Shown here: positions 10,701-22,164 of the stretch, in pieces
Layout: each line of letters starts with the position of its first letter
Numbering within the stretch: the first letter of the stretch is position 1
Source: Megamerina dolium
Lineage: Eukaryota > Arthropoda > Insecta > Diptera > Megamerinidae
Assembly (NCBI GenBank): GCA_963854835.1
Contig: OY978530.1
Location: 26,118,137-26,182,136 of the forward strand
DNA: 64,000 nt
Direction: 5' to 3'
Notes under the pieces: generated by a model
Seen by the model: only the letters and a program-made list of their open reading frames with translations
Told to the model about the DNA's origin: nothing
Database searches by the model: none
Translations under genes and position numbers: made by a program

Positions 10701-11760
10701 ATGACGTGTTGCAAACACAGGCTTGATAGGTACTAATGCATACCAAGTGCTTGCAAATGAATCGAGACCGCGGCGGTGGATTGAGAGTTGTGGGCGGGAT
10801 TTGCCATCCAATTCAAAAGCCTGGCATAAGCATTTCGTCCAGATCGACTTTATAAATGCTTCAAGAGATCCAAAATATAAAAGAACTAGGCTGCTACCAC
10901 GTGCAATTCCTTTCTTGGAGTTAACTACCACAAAAAAAGCAACTAAACGGTCGCAAACAAAATGTAGTTTAACGTTTGCCTTTAAAAGAGTTAAATGTTC
11001 CATCAACCGTTGTTAACTCTAATACGTGTAAAATATTACGACCGCAGCAAAACGTAGAATATGATGTTGAGCAGACATTTTTCTGGTAGCAGTAGTAACA
11101 GATGGTTGGTCTCAAACTGAGTAAGTATAATTCAAAAATATTTTAAATTATACAAATAAATTTTTCATATTTTAAATATGAGTTAAGAAGGGAAGTTGCA
11201 GACTTTAAAACCAATTTCGCTGAGAATAGCAACGTACTTGCGACCAACATATTCACAGGTGTAAAAATAAGGAAACTGCAACAACCCAACAAACGTATTC
11301 ACTGGCACTGGCCAGATATATCAAGTGCTATATGTCTACATGCTGCTGGACCTAGAACATATAAATATCTATATGGGAACGGATACCCTTTGCCTAGTAA
11401 AAGAACTTTGACCTATTGGGCTGCCAAAATTAAAATCGAAGATTGAATACAACACTTTTGAACTCACAGAAGTCGATAGGCTGTGTGTTCTTTCATTTGA
11501 TGAGATGAAAGTTGCATCGATATATGAGTATGGCTTTTCTCAGGACTTGGTTAGAGTGTCGCAAAACAACCTGCAAGTGACATTGGTCCTAGGTCTAAAA
11601 AATTCATGGAAGCACCCAATATTTTATGCATTTGACTGCAAAATGACTAGAATCATCTTACAGTTGTTGCAATGGTATCAGATATGGCCCCCTATAACCA
11701 AAGACTGTGGAAAAGTCTTGATGTGTCAATTGGTGATTTGTAATGCGGTGAACACTTAAG
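10701..11760 (+). pseudogene. P-element-like transposase remnant with THAP domain
   Basis: The N-terminus starts at the ATG at 10701 with MTCCKH, the first cysteines of a THAP zinc finger. After a frameshift it continues at 10723-10960 with RRWIESCGRDLP, KHF.QIDFINASR and RAIPFLEL, which match the W, C/HF and AVP.L landmarks of THAP (the second zinc cysteine has become W). From about 11230 P-type transposase sequence appears: GPRTYKYLYGNGYPLPSKRTL, then a stop, then LCVLSFDEMKVASIYEYG near 11487 and a WKHPIFYAFDCKMTRIIL block. SFDEMK carries the first catalytic aspartate of the P superfamily. The C-terminus after 11760 is absent. Terminal repeats were not found. Decayed by several stops and frameshifts. 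Confidence 0.8.
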
Positions 11761-11844
11761 GCGATTGTCTTGTATAATTATTCGTATTTGTAATAGAAAA
11801 AAACATGGTTCCCAAATCCAGCGATTGAGGGAGAACAAATTTTT

Positions 11845-12340
11845 GTTTTTGCTGATGTGCCTCCTCCAACTAGATGTGTGTGTTGATCTGTTTTTCTTGG
11901 GTCTTCTCCAGGATTTGGTGCAGTGTGAAAATCTGGTCGATGGTAGATTTGCCAGGTCACTGGTAAGGTCCAATCAAGTAGGTAAGGATAGGCTTTGATC
12001 TTTTACACAGTACGCTCGATAGGATCTTGTCGGCGATGCTAAGAATACTTTTTTACGGTAGTTTGGTCAAATTGTGGGGTCTCCTTATTTATGAACGGGA
12101 CAGAGAACACTGAGCCTCCAATCATTAGGCATGCTTTCATCCGACCATATTCTCCTTATGAGCTGGTGCATGTTGGTGAGCAGCTCATCACCTCCGGTCT
12201 TAAACAGCTCGGGAGGCAGGACCTGCAGCTTTCTTGTTTTTCAGCATGGAAATAGCCTCTCTGACCTCGTCGTGGTCGGGTGGTGGAACATCTACACCAT
12301 CGTCCGTGATTGGGGAATTCGGGAAATCTCTCCACTCCTT
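11845..12340 (-). pseudogene. RTE-like LINE reverse transcriptase fragment B
   Basis: The minus strand from 12340 reads VDVPPPDHDEVREAISMLKN, then AAG with PELF-like sequence after a frameshift, TNMHQLIRRIWSDESMP, ADKILSSVL and finally STIDQIFTLHQILEKTQEKQ near 11900. These are the finger and palm blocks upstream of the catalytic YADD of RTE-like RT, which is exactly the part missing from fragment A. Several frameshifts break it. The order and strand fit one element split by the P-like insertion. Confidence 0.75.
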
Positions 12341-13049
12341 TTTTATGTTTGTGTAAATAAGAGAGCGTAAACAATTCGTCTTTTTAATTTCTCTACCTTG
12401 TATTATTATACCAAGGGTTAAGGCTTGAAATAAGTTAGGAAATATCTACATTTGCTATTTATTTATTTATATATTATGGTTGTTTTTAATATTTATATAC
12501 GTATTTAATTTTTTTAAATATTTTATTATACTTTAATATGTATAAATAGATTTGGATTTGATTAAAACACAGTAATATTCATTTAGGCGTTTGCTTAAAA
12601 AAATATAGTTTTTTAAGATTGTGCAAATTCCTATAAATTGTTTGCTGGCAGCTTTACCAATTGTACCAAGTTTCGCTTTCTTCCTATGATTAACATATAT
12701 TTTGAAAAGAGATGTTAAATTTCAAATTTGCCGATATGATATTTACGTTTGCAAATTTTCGCGCTTTTAAATTTAATATTTTAAATATTTAGCAAATTAA
12801 TTTTAGGTGTTATATTTTGTTGTTCTTGTAATTTGGTAATGTATTATTTTTAAGCACTTTGTAACAATCGGGATGATTTTATTAATTTTATATTAAAGAA
12901 CATTTTTAACGCTATATTTAATTTTTCAACACTTTTTTGTTATGTGTTCTAACGGATTGTATTGTTTTTAATGTTTAATTTTAATGTGTACATATATTGT
13001 ATTGTGTTGGGTCGAATATTCTTTATTATTTTTTTATTTAAATATTTCA
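12341..13049. other. AT-rich interval without recognisable gene
   Basis: Very AT-rich, with repeated ATTTA and TTTAAT motifs and no meaningful open frame. I see nothing assignable. Confidence 0.6.
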
Positions 13050-14212
13050 AACCAGAGGTCCATAGTCTAGCTTAGCGGTAGTAAGCATCACTCAGGATGC
13101 GCATGTCATTTGCAAATCTTAGAAGGGATTCAAGTCCAATCTGAGGAATATTACTCAATCCCTCAAAACTGGTAGCCCCCAGATTTTTCAATCGAGTTCG
13201 CTCCAGGGTTTCTTTTCTACCATTTCATGCAAGCATCGCTGTTGATTAAATTTAATCTATTCGCTTGCACTGTTCCTCGCTATGTATAACTTGTAGGGAC
13301 TAAGTATCTCGCTTATTTAATCCTCTTACACCGATTTTAGCAATGTCATCAACCATCTCATTTCCCTGTATGCCTTTATGGCCCAGAACCAAATAAGCAC
13401 ACAGCCTACGATTGGAGGACAGTCTGTCTACAGCTCCCTTGCACTTTGGGAGATTTTTGGATGATGAATAGCATGATTTAATTACCTTAATATCTGCTTC
13501 GCTATCCACAAAGAAATTTAATGTGCCGCTTTCTTGACGTCAAAAACCTCCACCTGGAATACGCTGCTGTAGTCCGGAAGATTAAATGACGTTCTTATGC
13601 AAAGTTCTGCACAGTATACGCCAGCAGCAACTCCCTCCTCCATTTTAGAACACGTGACACGTAGCCTTTCATCTTCGGGGGAAGATTAAGAATGGTCTTA
13701 AGAGCCGAGAGTGTTTGAGCTCTTTCCAGCGGCTTTACGTATGTCTTCTTCTTCACCACAGTTCACCACACCAAAACACCATATAGCAATATAGGTCTAA
13801 CTATAGCCGTGTAACAATGCATTAGAGCGGGCGAGAGACCCCAAGTCCTTCCCAGCATCATTTTACATGCATATAAAGCAGTCGTTGCCTTCTTCACCCG
13901 CTCCTTCGCATTGTCTTTCCACATCAATTTGTTGTCCACGATTATAAAAAAAAAAAATAAATATGTGGCACTTAAAGCCCCAAAGGACTCATTGTCCACG
14001 ATTACTCCTAGGTATTTGGTATGTGTCTTTAGTGGCAGAAGAATATTATTTAGAGTAGGCGGCGTCCATGCTGGAACCTTGTACTTTCTGGTAAAAAGTA
14101 ACAAGTCTGTTTTTTCTGCATTTATGCTTAGCCCAGCGTTGGTTGCCCAGTTATATATCGTTTTGAGAGTATCTTCTAAACCCTCCAATCTGCTATCCTT
14201 ACATTATAATCA
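13050..14212 (-). pseudogene. LOA-like LINE RT-RNase H fragment B
   Basis: This 5'-truncated copy on the minus strand starts inside RT with LEDTLKTIYNWATNAGLSIN, TDLLLFTRKYK and KYLGVIVDN, then KERVKKATTALYACKMMLG and VRPILLYGVLVW to about 13765. RNase H follows near 13650-13300 (KMEEGVAAGVY, SVFQVEV, GHKGIQGNEMVDD). The C-terminus at 13060-13240 reads RTRLKNLGATSFEGL and is parallel to the end of the copy at 4232. Stops and frameshifts are frequent. The RT is interrupted at 13945-13991 by a 47-bp insertion that duplicates the IVDN codons. Confidence 0.85.
13945..13991 (-). mobile_element. 47-bp SINE 3'-end micro-insertion
   Basis: The insert lies in the RT of a LOA-like LINE between a perfect 13-bp duplication TTGTCCACGATTA (13932-13944 and 13992-14004). 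Its body shares AAGCCCCAAAGG.CTCA with the start of the SINE at 32586, read on the same strand. The rest is a T-rich tail on the SINE strand. It is a retrotransposed SINE truncated to its last few dozen bases. Confidence 0.75.
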
Positions 14213-14929
14213 GTAAAGAGCGTAATATCAGTGTGATTTACTGCGGGAATGGACGAAAAGAGGAAAATTTTGACATACTCTAAAAATTTATCCCATGGAT
14301 ACTTTCAAAACGAAGATACACGTCAATTTTTTAGCTCCATCTATCAGAATCCGTTGTCAGAAACTAGTTATTTATTTTTAGTTTGTAGTGGATAGAAATA
14401 TATTATATCGGAATAAAAAATGACACATTTCATAAATTTATTTATTTGAAAAAACGTAAAATATTTACAATACAATATGTTGCAAAACGATTCCTATTTG
14501 TAATATAAACGCAGTAAAAGCAAATCGCGCATCATTAAATAAGGTGATAATATGACGAGATGCAATTGTAAGATTTGTACGTTGGTTTTGCATTTTACAT
14601 TTTGGAAGTCAGCTTAGTATTGTTTTGAAGCATACTTTTGAGAAAATCATAATACAACAAAGAACTTATATTAGTATTTTAATTTCTATGACAAAAAATA
14701 AATCGTTCGATAAATATATGAAACGAACAGGCAAGATTCGAGTGTCAGTATTTTTATATACATGTCGCGGCACATTTTAGGCATTCCAGCATCCACCGCT
14801 GTAAGCGACAAGTGTTTCAGCTCACCAATCCGAAATTTGGCGAACTAGGTTAATTGGAAAAAATCTAGATACCATTTAATTTTTACATTTTCACCAAAAT
14901 CAAGAACTCGAAAAGTCTAATAGTTTATT
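14213..14929. other. interval without recognisable gene
   Basis: AT-rich flank between the LOA fragment and the LTR of family G copy B. No motif recognised. Confidence 0.55.
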
Positions 14930-14933
14930 ATAT

Positions 14934-15316
14934 TGTAAAAATTTTTATTTTTGTGAGCTTTTAATTGTACTCAAATCAACCCTGTTCGATCACTGGATTC
15001 TGTCAGTAATAATTGCAACATTTACTTTGTACTAACTATGTGCAACAATAATTTATTTAATCAACTCTATTTAATCAACACTATTCCTATAGTGTGATGT
15101 TGCCTCTATCACTTTCGGAGTCGAATAGAATTATTTGTCAACAATTGGCTCTATTTATACTGGGTGACAACACTCCAGAATCTTCCTTTATCGTAGTCGA
15201 GTTTCTTCTGTTTCTTTTTCGTTGGCTTGTTCTGGTTATCGCCTATTTCTTTTTGTTGTAATTCGTTTATGCATTCACAATTCGTGATAAATAACCAGCC
15301 ATCGATACCCATTACA
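14934..15316 (-). repeat. 3' LTR of family G copy B
   Basis: On the element strand it begins TGTAATGGGTATCGATGG at 15316 and runs to 14934. At 383 bp it is shorter than the 438-bp family LTR. The adjoining purine tract TAAGAGGAGGACAG (element strand, 15317-15330) is the plus-strand primer. Confidence 0.88.
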
Positions 15317-15339
15317 CTGTCCTCCTCTTAACCTTGTTC

Positions 15340-18160
15340 GTCCCAAACAAGTATCTATACTTCCCCCTGATATGGCGTAAGTCGCTCCAAGCGCACTACT
15401 TTAAACTTTGCTCTTTGCGGTTGACCTCGTTGGTGTAGCGATTCCAGATTTTAAATCAGCTGCCAGCCTTAACTCATTTCCATAAATTGCCATTGCTGGT
15501 ATAGTGGCAGTCGTATCATGTGGTGCGCATGGATATGCCATGAGGAACATTGGTATATGCACATCCCAGACTCTTTAGTATTTATCTACGACCATTCTCA
15601 GATATTGGTACGGTTCAATCGTTCCACCATTCTAGCAGATTGTGGATGTAAATGTGTTGTATGAGTTTTTTTATATACTCAACATATGACACATCTCTTG
15701 GAATACAACTGATTTGAAATTTCTACCTTGGTCTGAGTGTAACTCCATCGGTACACCAAAACGAGTAATCCATTGGTTGAGGAATATATGCGCAACTGTA
15801 CTAGCTTCTACATTTGGAATGGGGTATACTTCAGGCCATTTACTGAAGTAAGCTATAACTACCAGGACATACTTGTTCCCTGAGTTGCTTGTTGGAAATG
15901 GTCCAGCTATATCCATAGCAATTCGCTCAAATGGAGCACCTACAGTGTATTGGTGCGTTTTACCTCGACTTTTCTTAGTGGGACTTTGGCCATTGCACAT
16001 TGCTTACACTTCCGAATCAAATCATCGACATGGCCATGACATCCAACCCAATAAAATTGTTTCTTTATTTTCTCGACAATTTTGGTGGTGCGCAAATGCT
16101 CTCCACTGGAAACACTGCGATACTCAGCTCGCTTCATAGCTATCAATTCACTTACTCTTGTCTTGGGTACGACTATAAGATCATTGATGATTTTTCCATC
16201 TTCACTGTCCCATGCTCGGAATAGACATCCATCTCTCAAATGCAAGTTTTGCCACTGCGCTCAGTATGCCTGTGCTATTAGACTCTCATTAGCCATTTTT
16301 TGTCAATGTGGACGTACGCTCTGCTTCTTGTATTCCATAATCTTTACGAGATCTGGGTAGTGCCACTGATCTAATTGCACTCGTTCGGTTGTCCATTACT
16401 ATTCTGGCAAGATTATCGTATGTCGACAATGTGCTCTTTGCTTTCCACTTGAGAAGAATGTTAACATTCCATTTTCCAAGAACAACAAGATAAGGCATCC
16501 ACGTTACCATGATAACCTCCTCTACGATGCTCGATGTTAAAGTCATAACTCTGCAGCCGTTCAATTCAGCGTGCCAATTTTCCTTCTAATCCAGAAGGAC
16601 AGAAGGACACCTTCGCGCTGCGTGATCGATTCATAGATGAAATAACTGACCGTACAAGTATTTATGAAAATATTTTACACATTCCAGTATTGCGAGTAAC
16701 TCTCTTCGAGTGACACAGTAGTTTCTTTCTGGCTGCGACAGGTATGCTGTAGTATGCTATTACTTTTTCTTGCCCATCTATGATCTGAGCGAGCACACCA
16801 CCTATTCCATAGCCACCCGCATCTTTGTCCAACACAAGCTTTTGGCCAGGTACTGGATACGCTAATACTGTTGCTGAACAGAGTCTTTCTTTCAGCTGTT
16901 CGAACGCTTTCCGTGTTCGTCGCCCCACACAAATGGTTTGTTCTTTCTTATTAACTCATGCAGACTGCTGGCGATGTTTGCAAATCCAGGAACAAATCGT
17001 CTATAGTAAGTACATAAGCCTAGGAAGCTTCTTAACTCGTGAAGATTCGACGGAATAGGCCATTCTTGTACTGCTGCTACTTTCTCCTCGTCGGTATGTA
17101 CCCCTTCTGTGGTTACTTTGTGACCAAGATATTTAACTTCTCGCCTGAAGAGTGAACATTTTTTCATATTCAGTTTAAGCCCTGCTGATTGTATACGCTC
17201 AAATAGTTCTTTCGACTTTTCTAGGTGGTCTTCAAAATCTTTTTCCATCGAGGTAGACCCAGAAGTTTTCCAGTGTAGTACACTTTGCATCAAACGTTCG
17301 AAAGTAGTCGCCGCATTACATAAGCCAAATGGCATCACTGTAAATTACCATAGACTATCGCCAATACTGAAAGCTGTTTTCTCTTTGTCTTCCTCACCAA
17401 GTTCCACTTGCCAGCAACCACTTTGCAGATCAAGAAGTGAAAACCACTTCGCACCAAATAGCGTTCCCATAGTGTCATCGATTCTTGACAGTGGATAGCT
17501 GTCTTTTTTCGTGATATCATTTAACTTTCTAATATCCACACAGAATCGAGTACTTCTTCTTTACCAGTACAACTGGTGTACTCCATGGACCCGCTGATGA
17601 TTTAATAACACCTAGCTTCTGCATATCGGTAATGAAATAAATGGCTTCATCTCTTTTGGCCAATGGAACTCTTCGGGTTGCTTGATGGATTGGTTTAGAA
17701 TCACCGGTGTTAATGTGATGTTTATCGATGGTTGTTCGTCCAACAGTATTTCCTTTTGATGAAAAAATTGAACCGTACATGACAACTGTAGATGTATTAG
17801 TTGAATTTAGTATTCGTACCAGTATCATTCCATTTTCTTTAGGTTCCACTAACGTCTTACCACGTATGATGTTTTTTTTTTCGTTATATCTTTATCCGAT
17901 TCCACTACCCACAACTTGCCTGTCCCATCATCCACATTCATCTGTGCCCAAATTGTCGTTTTTGATTTTGCTGGTACCTCTTGGCGTTGGCCTCTTCACC
18001 AAATCGCTTTTGATTAAAAAATGTGATACACCAGTATCCAGGGCAAACATGAACTCCATATTGTTCAGTTTTCAATCAATAGTCAAGTTGCTTGGCACAC
18101 CTGAATGATGGGGCAACCCACTGTTGGAGTCAGTTCACACCTCGCTGAATTGACTTGGCG
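15340..18160 (-). pseudogene. family G pol (PR-RT-RNase H-IN), copy B
   Basis: Recognisable blocks run from right to left. Protease lies near 18060 (LDTGVSH-like, glycine-alanine altered). RT lies at 16892-17560, with DIRKLNDITKKDSYPL, a MPFGLCNA block and FRREVKYLGHKVTTEG; the catalytic YLDD block is lost in a short deletion near 17250. RNase H is near 16800 (VLDKDAGGYGIGGVL, one D changed to K). Integrase lies at 15671-16245, with the HHCC zinc region and RIAMDIAGPFP, then HSDQGRNFKS. At least six frameshifts or stops interrupt it. The family cuts Gag-Pol, copies the RNA and inserts the cDNA. This copy cannot. Confidence 0.88.
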
Positions 18161-18164
18161 AAGT

Positions 18165-19520
18165 TTAACGATTTGTTTGTGTGTGTGAAGCGATCGCTGT
18201 ACTTCTTTTGTCTTCCTGGAGAATTCGATCTTGATCGCTTTCGTCGTAGACGGGAGTCACGGCATGTACAGCTTTGTCGCAAATGAAGCACTTACCAGTA
18301 AAATTGTTTTTGCGTCGACCTGTTGTTCTTGCTTCAGGCTGCACTACTGACTTGAATGCCTGACACACTGCTTCAACCAGATCTGATGTTTCTACTTCTA
18401 GTTGGAGTACTCGTGGCATTGGTCGACACATCAAACTGGCTGCTTCGTACGTCAAAGCACTACTGACTGTTTCGGCATATGTATTCCTTGGTGACATTTC
18501 TAGGGCACGCTTAGTCTCTCTAGCACGTATACCGTCTATAAATATCTGTATTTTAATTTTTTCGGTGAATTCTTCCTAAGTACCTAAGTTTCTAAGCGCT
18601 CGATATGAGCAGTGAATTCCTGAAGGCTTTCGTTACTCCGTTGCACTCGCGATGTTAATTCCACTCGATGCAATTGACTCTTATATTCAATTCCATATTT
18701 GCGCTGAAGTGTCTCCATCAATGATTGATAGCTACCAAGATCTTTCTCTGGTACAATCTGCAAGACTTCTGACGCATTACCCTTTAATGCTACTATCAAA
18801 GTAGTGGTCTTGTCACTATCGTACCATTGATTCTTCTAAGTTGTTGCCTCAAATTAAAGTTTGAAGATGTTGAACGGAGTAGTTCCATCAAATGTTGGTG
18901 ACTTTAGTTTAAATGTAGTTGATTCTCTAATTACTGATGTGGTTGCTTCACTTATTTTTATTTTATTAAGTTCGCCATCTCATTTTTCAAGCTTTTCCTT
19001 CAAATCATCATGCCTGTCTACATGTTCCTTCAGCTTATCATTCAAGCCATCCACATATTCTTTCAGCTCTGTGAATTGGTATTCAATAGCTTCTGAAATT
19101 TCCTGAAATATGAGATCAATTCTTTTTTGTAGATTCTCGATGACGTGTTCTTGGCGAGTCGAATGTTCATGAAACCTGTAGTCAATTGTTTTCTGGAATT
19201 CCCCATTAACGTTTTCTTGGCGAAACGCATTTCCTTGAATTTCCGCACGCAATTCACTAATACCGCCCTCATGGCGAGATGAATTTTCTTGTAACTTCGC
19301 ATTAATAGCAACTGCAAGGAATTGGAAGTACTGTTCATGAATTTCATGAATTGACCACTCAAATCTATCTTGCCCTCTTCCTCAGCGTACACAACTGCAT
19401 GTATCTCGGCTTCCTCAAAGAACTCATGTTCTTCTACATTAATACCTTTAGCCTCCATAGTTTCCCTTAGCCTCACCAGCAGTTCCGCTTTTGCACATGA
19501 TTAAGCTGGTCTACTTTTGG
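18165..19520 (-). pseudogene. family G gag, copy B
   Basis: The N-terminal SAP-like region is partly kept (RLRETMEAKGINVEEHEFFEE, 19400-19476). It is followed in another frame by a long heptad-like stretch (18980-19252, for example RQEHVIENLQKRIDL) that suggests a coiled coil. The capsid-like block at 18584-18799 contains ASEVLQIVPEKDLGSYQSLM. The last segment, 18165-18497, includes ALTYEAASLMCRPMP and the zinc-knuckle start CFICDKAVH. Between 18202 and 18512 the DNA is identical to the young copy, unlike its flanks. Confidence 0.85.
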
Positions 19521-19546
19521 TTGGTCAATTTTTTTCCATCTTAACA

Positions 19547-19566
19547 GAAACCCACTTCAGACACCA
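19547..19566 (-). promoter_or_regulatory. tRNA-Leu primer binding site, copy B
   Basis: The plus strand shows GAAACCCACTTCAGACACCA, two mismatches from the leucine tRNA 3' end found in the other copies, placed two bases from the LTR at 19569. Confidence 0.8.
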
Positions 19567-19568
19567 AT

Positions 19569-20006
19569 TGTTACATATTTATTTTTGTGAGCGTTTAATT
19601 GTACTCGAATCAACCCTGTTCGTTCATTGAATTCTGTCAGTAATAATTGCAACACTTATTTTGTACTAACTATGTGCAACAATAATTTATTTAATCAACT
19701 CTATTTAATCAATTATTTACAATCACTTTTGAATTTAACTTCCTATCGTGTGATGTTGCCTCGATAGCTTGATGATGTTATGTTGCCTCTACTACTTTTG
19801 GAGTCGAATTTAATTTTTTGTCAACAACTGCTCCTATTTATACTCTGTGGCAACACTCCAGAATCTTCTTTTATCGTAGTCGAGTTTCTTCTGTTTCTTT
19901 CCCGTTGGCTTGTTCTGGTTATCGCCTATTTCCTTTTGTTGACATTCGTTTCGATGCTACCATTATTCGTGACATTCACAATTAGTGATGAATAACCAAA
20001 CATCGT
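19569..20006 (-). repeat. 5' LTR of family G copy B
   Basis: Aligned with the family LTR from TGTTACATATTT at 19569 to about 20006. It contains an internal variant near 19735-19800 where a GTGTGATGTTGCCTC-like unit is partly repeated. The outermost bases no longer match (AAACATCGTTTCGTCATC instead of the ATCGATACTCGTTACA end), so the break lies near 20007, beside a perfect hairpin. Confidence 0.85.
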
Positions 20007-20014
20007 TTCGTCAT

Positions 20015-20045
20015 CAACAGATGATCATTATTTGATCATCTGTTG
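20015..20045. repeat. 13-bp perfect inverted repeat at LTR/mariner junction
   Basis: CAACAGATGATCA (20015-20027) and its exact reverse complement (20033-20045) flank TTATT. It sits where the damaged LTR meets a mariner fragment. Confidence 0.8.
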
Positions 20046-20059
20046 TGCTGCTTTGGGGG

Positions 20060-20400
20060 AAAAATACAATTTACTAACCAAGGAAGTCGAAAAGTGATAA
20101 TGCTGCATCACAACGCTCTTTTACATACAGCAAACCAACTCATCTTCTCCTTAGGTTGGGGAGTTGTCCAAGATGCGGCGTATTCTCCCGACTTGATTCC
20201 TAAAACTACTAATTTTTTACATTAAAGCAGTTTCATTTAGCTGATCAGTGGCTCTCCAAAATTGATCTAAGAAAATGGGTTCGATTACTATTTTTCTTGG
20301 GCACTATCAAGTTTCTATCGCTAGGGTATTCTAAATAGGAAACGACCACATATAATAATGGTGAATATTTGTTATTAAGATTTGTAAGAAGTATGTTTTT
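20060..20400 (+). pseudogene. mariner transposase C-terminal fragment
   Basis: The plus strand reads VIMLHHNALLHTANQ, LGWGVVQDAAYSPDLIP near 20100-20205. This matches the mariner block H.DNA.PH.A followed by LGWEVL.H..YSPDLAP; the DNA aspartate is missing in this copy (HHNA). Stops follow. The N-terminal two thirds are absent, so it is a separate insertion from the next fragment. Confidence 0.75.
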
Positions 20401-20409
20401 AATATATTG

Positions 20410-21130
20410 GGTGTTCGGTAACAAATTGTCGGTAGATGGCTCTAAAACGTAACATCTCTGTTAATATTAATAGCTTTTTTTTAAAGGAAACATTTCAAGC
20501 TTTGTTAAAGTCATTATTAAAATTGTATTATTCTGTGAAAAGTTGTCTGCGATTAAAAGTGAGTGAAAATTCGGAACATTATATTTATATATATTTATAC
20601 GTCATATTGAGCTTTTATATTATAGAAGAAATAAGAATGCAGCGCAGGCTGCTAAAATATTTGTCAAGATGGAGCTGTAACTAGAAAAGAAGCAGCAGAG
20701 AGCTTTGCTAGTTTTTGATCTGAAAATTTTGATGTTAAAGATGCACCTCGCTCTGGTTGACCAATCACTGAAAAAGTCGATGAAATCATGAAAAAAAAAA
20801 TTAAGCAAGACCAGCACATAAGCAGCGTGGACGTTGCTAGGGAACTAGGCATTCATCACCAAACAGTTATCAAGCATTAGAAGAAAGTCGTATACACGAT
20901 GAAGCTCAATGTTTGGGTGCCACATGAATTAACAGTGAAAAACTTTTTTTTATCGAATTTCCATTTGCAATTTACTGCTAAAACGGAACGAAATCGAACC
21001 ATTTCTGAAGCAAATGTTTACGAGTGATGAAATAATGGATCACGTACGACAATAATGTGCGGAAACGATAATGGATCAAGCGAGGTGAAGCTTACTTTTG
21101 TAAATTGAATGCGATTTCGCCCATTTAGAC
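20410..21130 (+). pseudogene. mariner transposase N-terminal and central fragment
   Basis: In broken plus-strand frames it reads ENFDVKDAPRSG near 20725, EKVDEIM, SSVDVARELGIHHQTVIKH near 20822, VWVPHELT near 20905 and, frameshifted, a T.DE..I.YDNNVRKR region near 21020. These match mariner landmarks (D.PRSGRP, RELA..LG.S...V..HL, WVPHEL, TGDE.W). The left edge near 20405 begins after a TA, with TTGGGTGTTCGGTAAC as a possible terminal repeat start. Many stops. The C-terminus is absent. Confidence 0.75.
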
Positions 21131-21518
21131 ACTCATCCTTTCGTTGGTAATAATATTCTTATGTATAATTATCAGCAACATTGCTTAATAATTACGGCAG
21201 TTATCTCAGACTCGGATTCTGATTGATAATAAGTATATATTTTTACCTAGCACAATAGTAATATGTTTCTCAACCAAAAATACATAGGGCATGCTTGTGG
21301 ATTTTTTTGAGATAACTTATAAAACAAAATGGTAGATGTTACGAAATAAACTTTTCCCGAAGTTAAAAGCATTGGGCAAAGAATACTCACTTACAAAAAC
21401 CTAACTCTCCTTCTCGCAAAATCAGCGTCTTGTATATACAGTGAAAAACATTTGTCCATACAGCTAATCGCCCAAGCAACAAACTAAATAACTTCATTAC
21501 TAATGTCGGAAATGAAAC
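21131..21518. other. interval without recognisable gene
   Basis: Nothing assignable was seen between the mariner fragment and the solo LTR. Confidence 0.5.
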
Positions 21519-21522
21519 ATAT

Positions 21523-21960
21523 TGTTACGTTTTTATTCTGTGAACGTTTAATTCTATTTGAATTACCTTGTTCGATCACTGGATTCTGTTAATGATAACT
21601 GCAACACTTATTTTATACAACTATATACAGCAACAATTTATTTAATAAACTCTATTTACAATCAACTCTGTTTATAATCAACTATTTACAATAACACTTT
21701 AATGTACTAGCAACTTTTGCCTCTGTATGGATGTTTGCGCATTCACGTTCGGAATTCGATTGATTGTCAATTCTCAACACTGGCTCTATTTATACTCTGT
21801 TGGCAACACCCCAGAATCTTCCTTTATCGAGATTCTTCTCTTCCTTTCTCGTTGGCTTGTTCTGGTTATCGCTTATTTCTTTTTGTTGACATTCGTTTCG
21901 ATGCTGCCAATAGAGTCAGTCACAATAGTGATGAGTAATCAACTATCGATACTCGTTACA
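21523..21960 (-). mobile_element. solo LTR of family G (minus)
   Basis: A full 438-bp LTR, the same length as those of the young element and collinear with them, with about a dozen and a half substitutions by eye. It is flanked by perfect ATAT duplications (21519-21522 and 21961-21964). The LTR TATA motif and AATAAA signal are kept. Confidence 0.95.
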
Positions 21961-22164
21961 ATATTTAGTGTCATATGATATAAAATGTTCAGGTTTTGTG
22001 CTTGTAATTGTTTTATTTAAAAAATGTCTTATGAAATTGTGAAGCTTTTAAATTCAAATTCATTATATAATATTTTCAAGCTAAACAGTGGTTCATACAT
22101 TGAAGAATAACAATATATTGTATATTTTGAGTTACTAGCGTGTATAGCGTATTATAGTTGTTAT

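Larger units (their letters stand above)
14934..20006 (-). mobile_element. Ty3/Gypsy family G copy B, decayed
   Basis: A minus-strand element with both LTRs (3' LTR 14934-15316, 5' LTR 19569-20006), a polypurine tract, a primer site and broken gag and pol. It is about 0.9 kb shorter than the young copy, mainly through loss of the integrase C-terminal part near 15440. ATAT precedes the left LTR at 14930-14933. The expected copy at the right is missing because the outer LTR end is rearranged near 20007. Confidence 0.93.

Noticed and set aside
13060..13250. Possible tRNA-derived SINE, with TAGCTTAGCGG (A box) and GATTCAAGTCC (B box-like)
   Set aside because: The minus strand of the same stretch reads as the C-terminus of the LOA-like LINE (RTRLKNLGATSFEGL) in line with its RNase H, so the boxes are coincidental.
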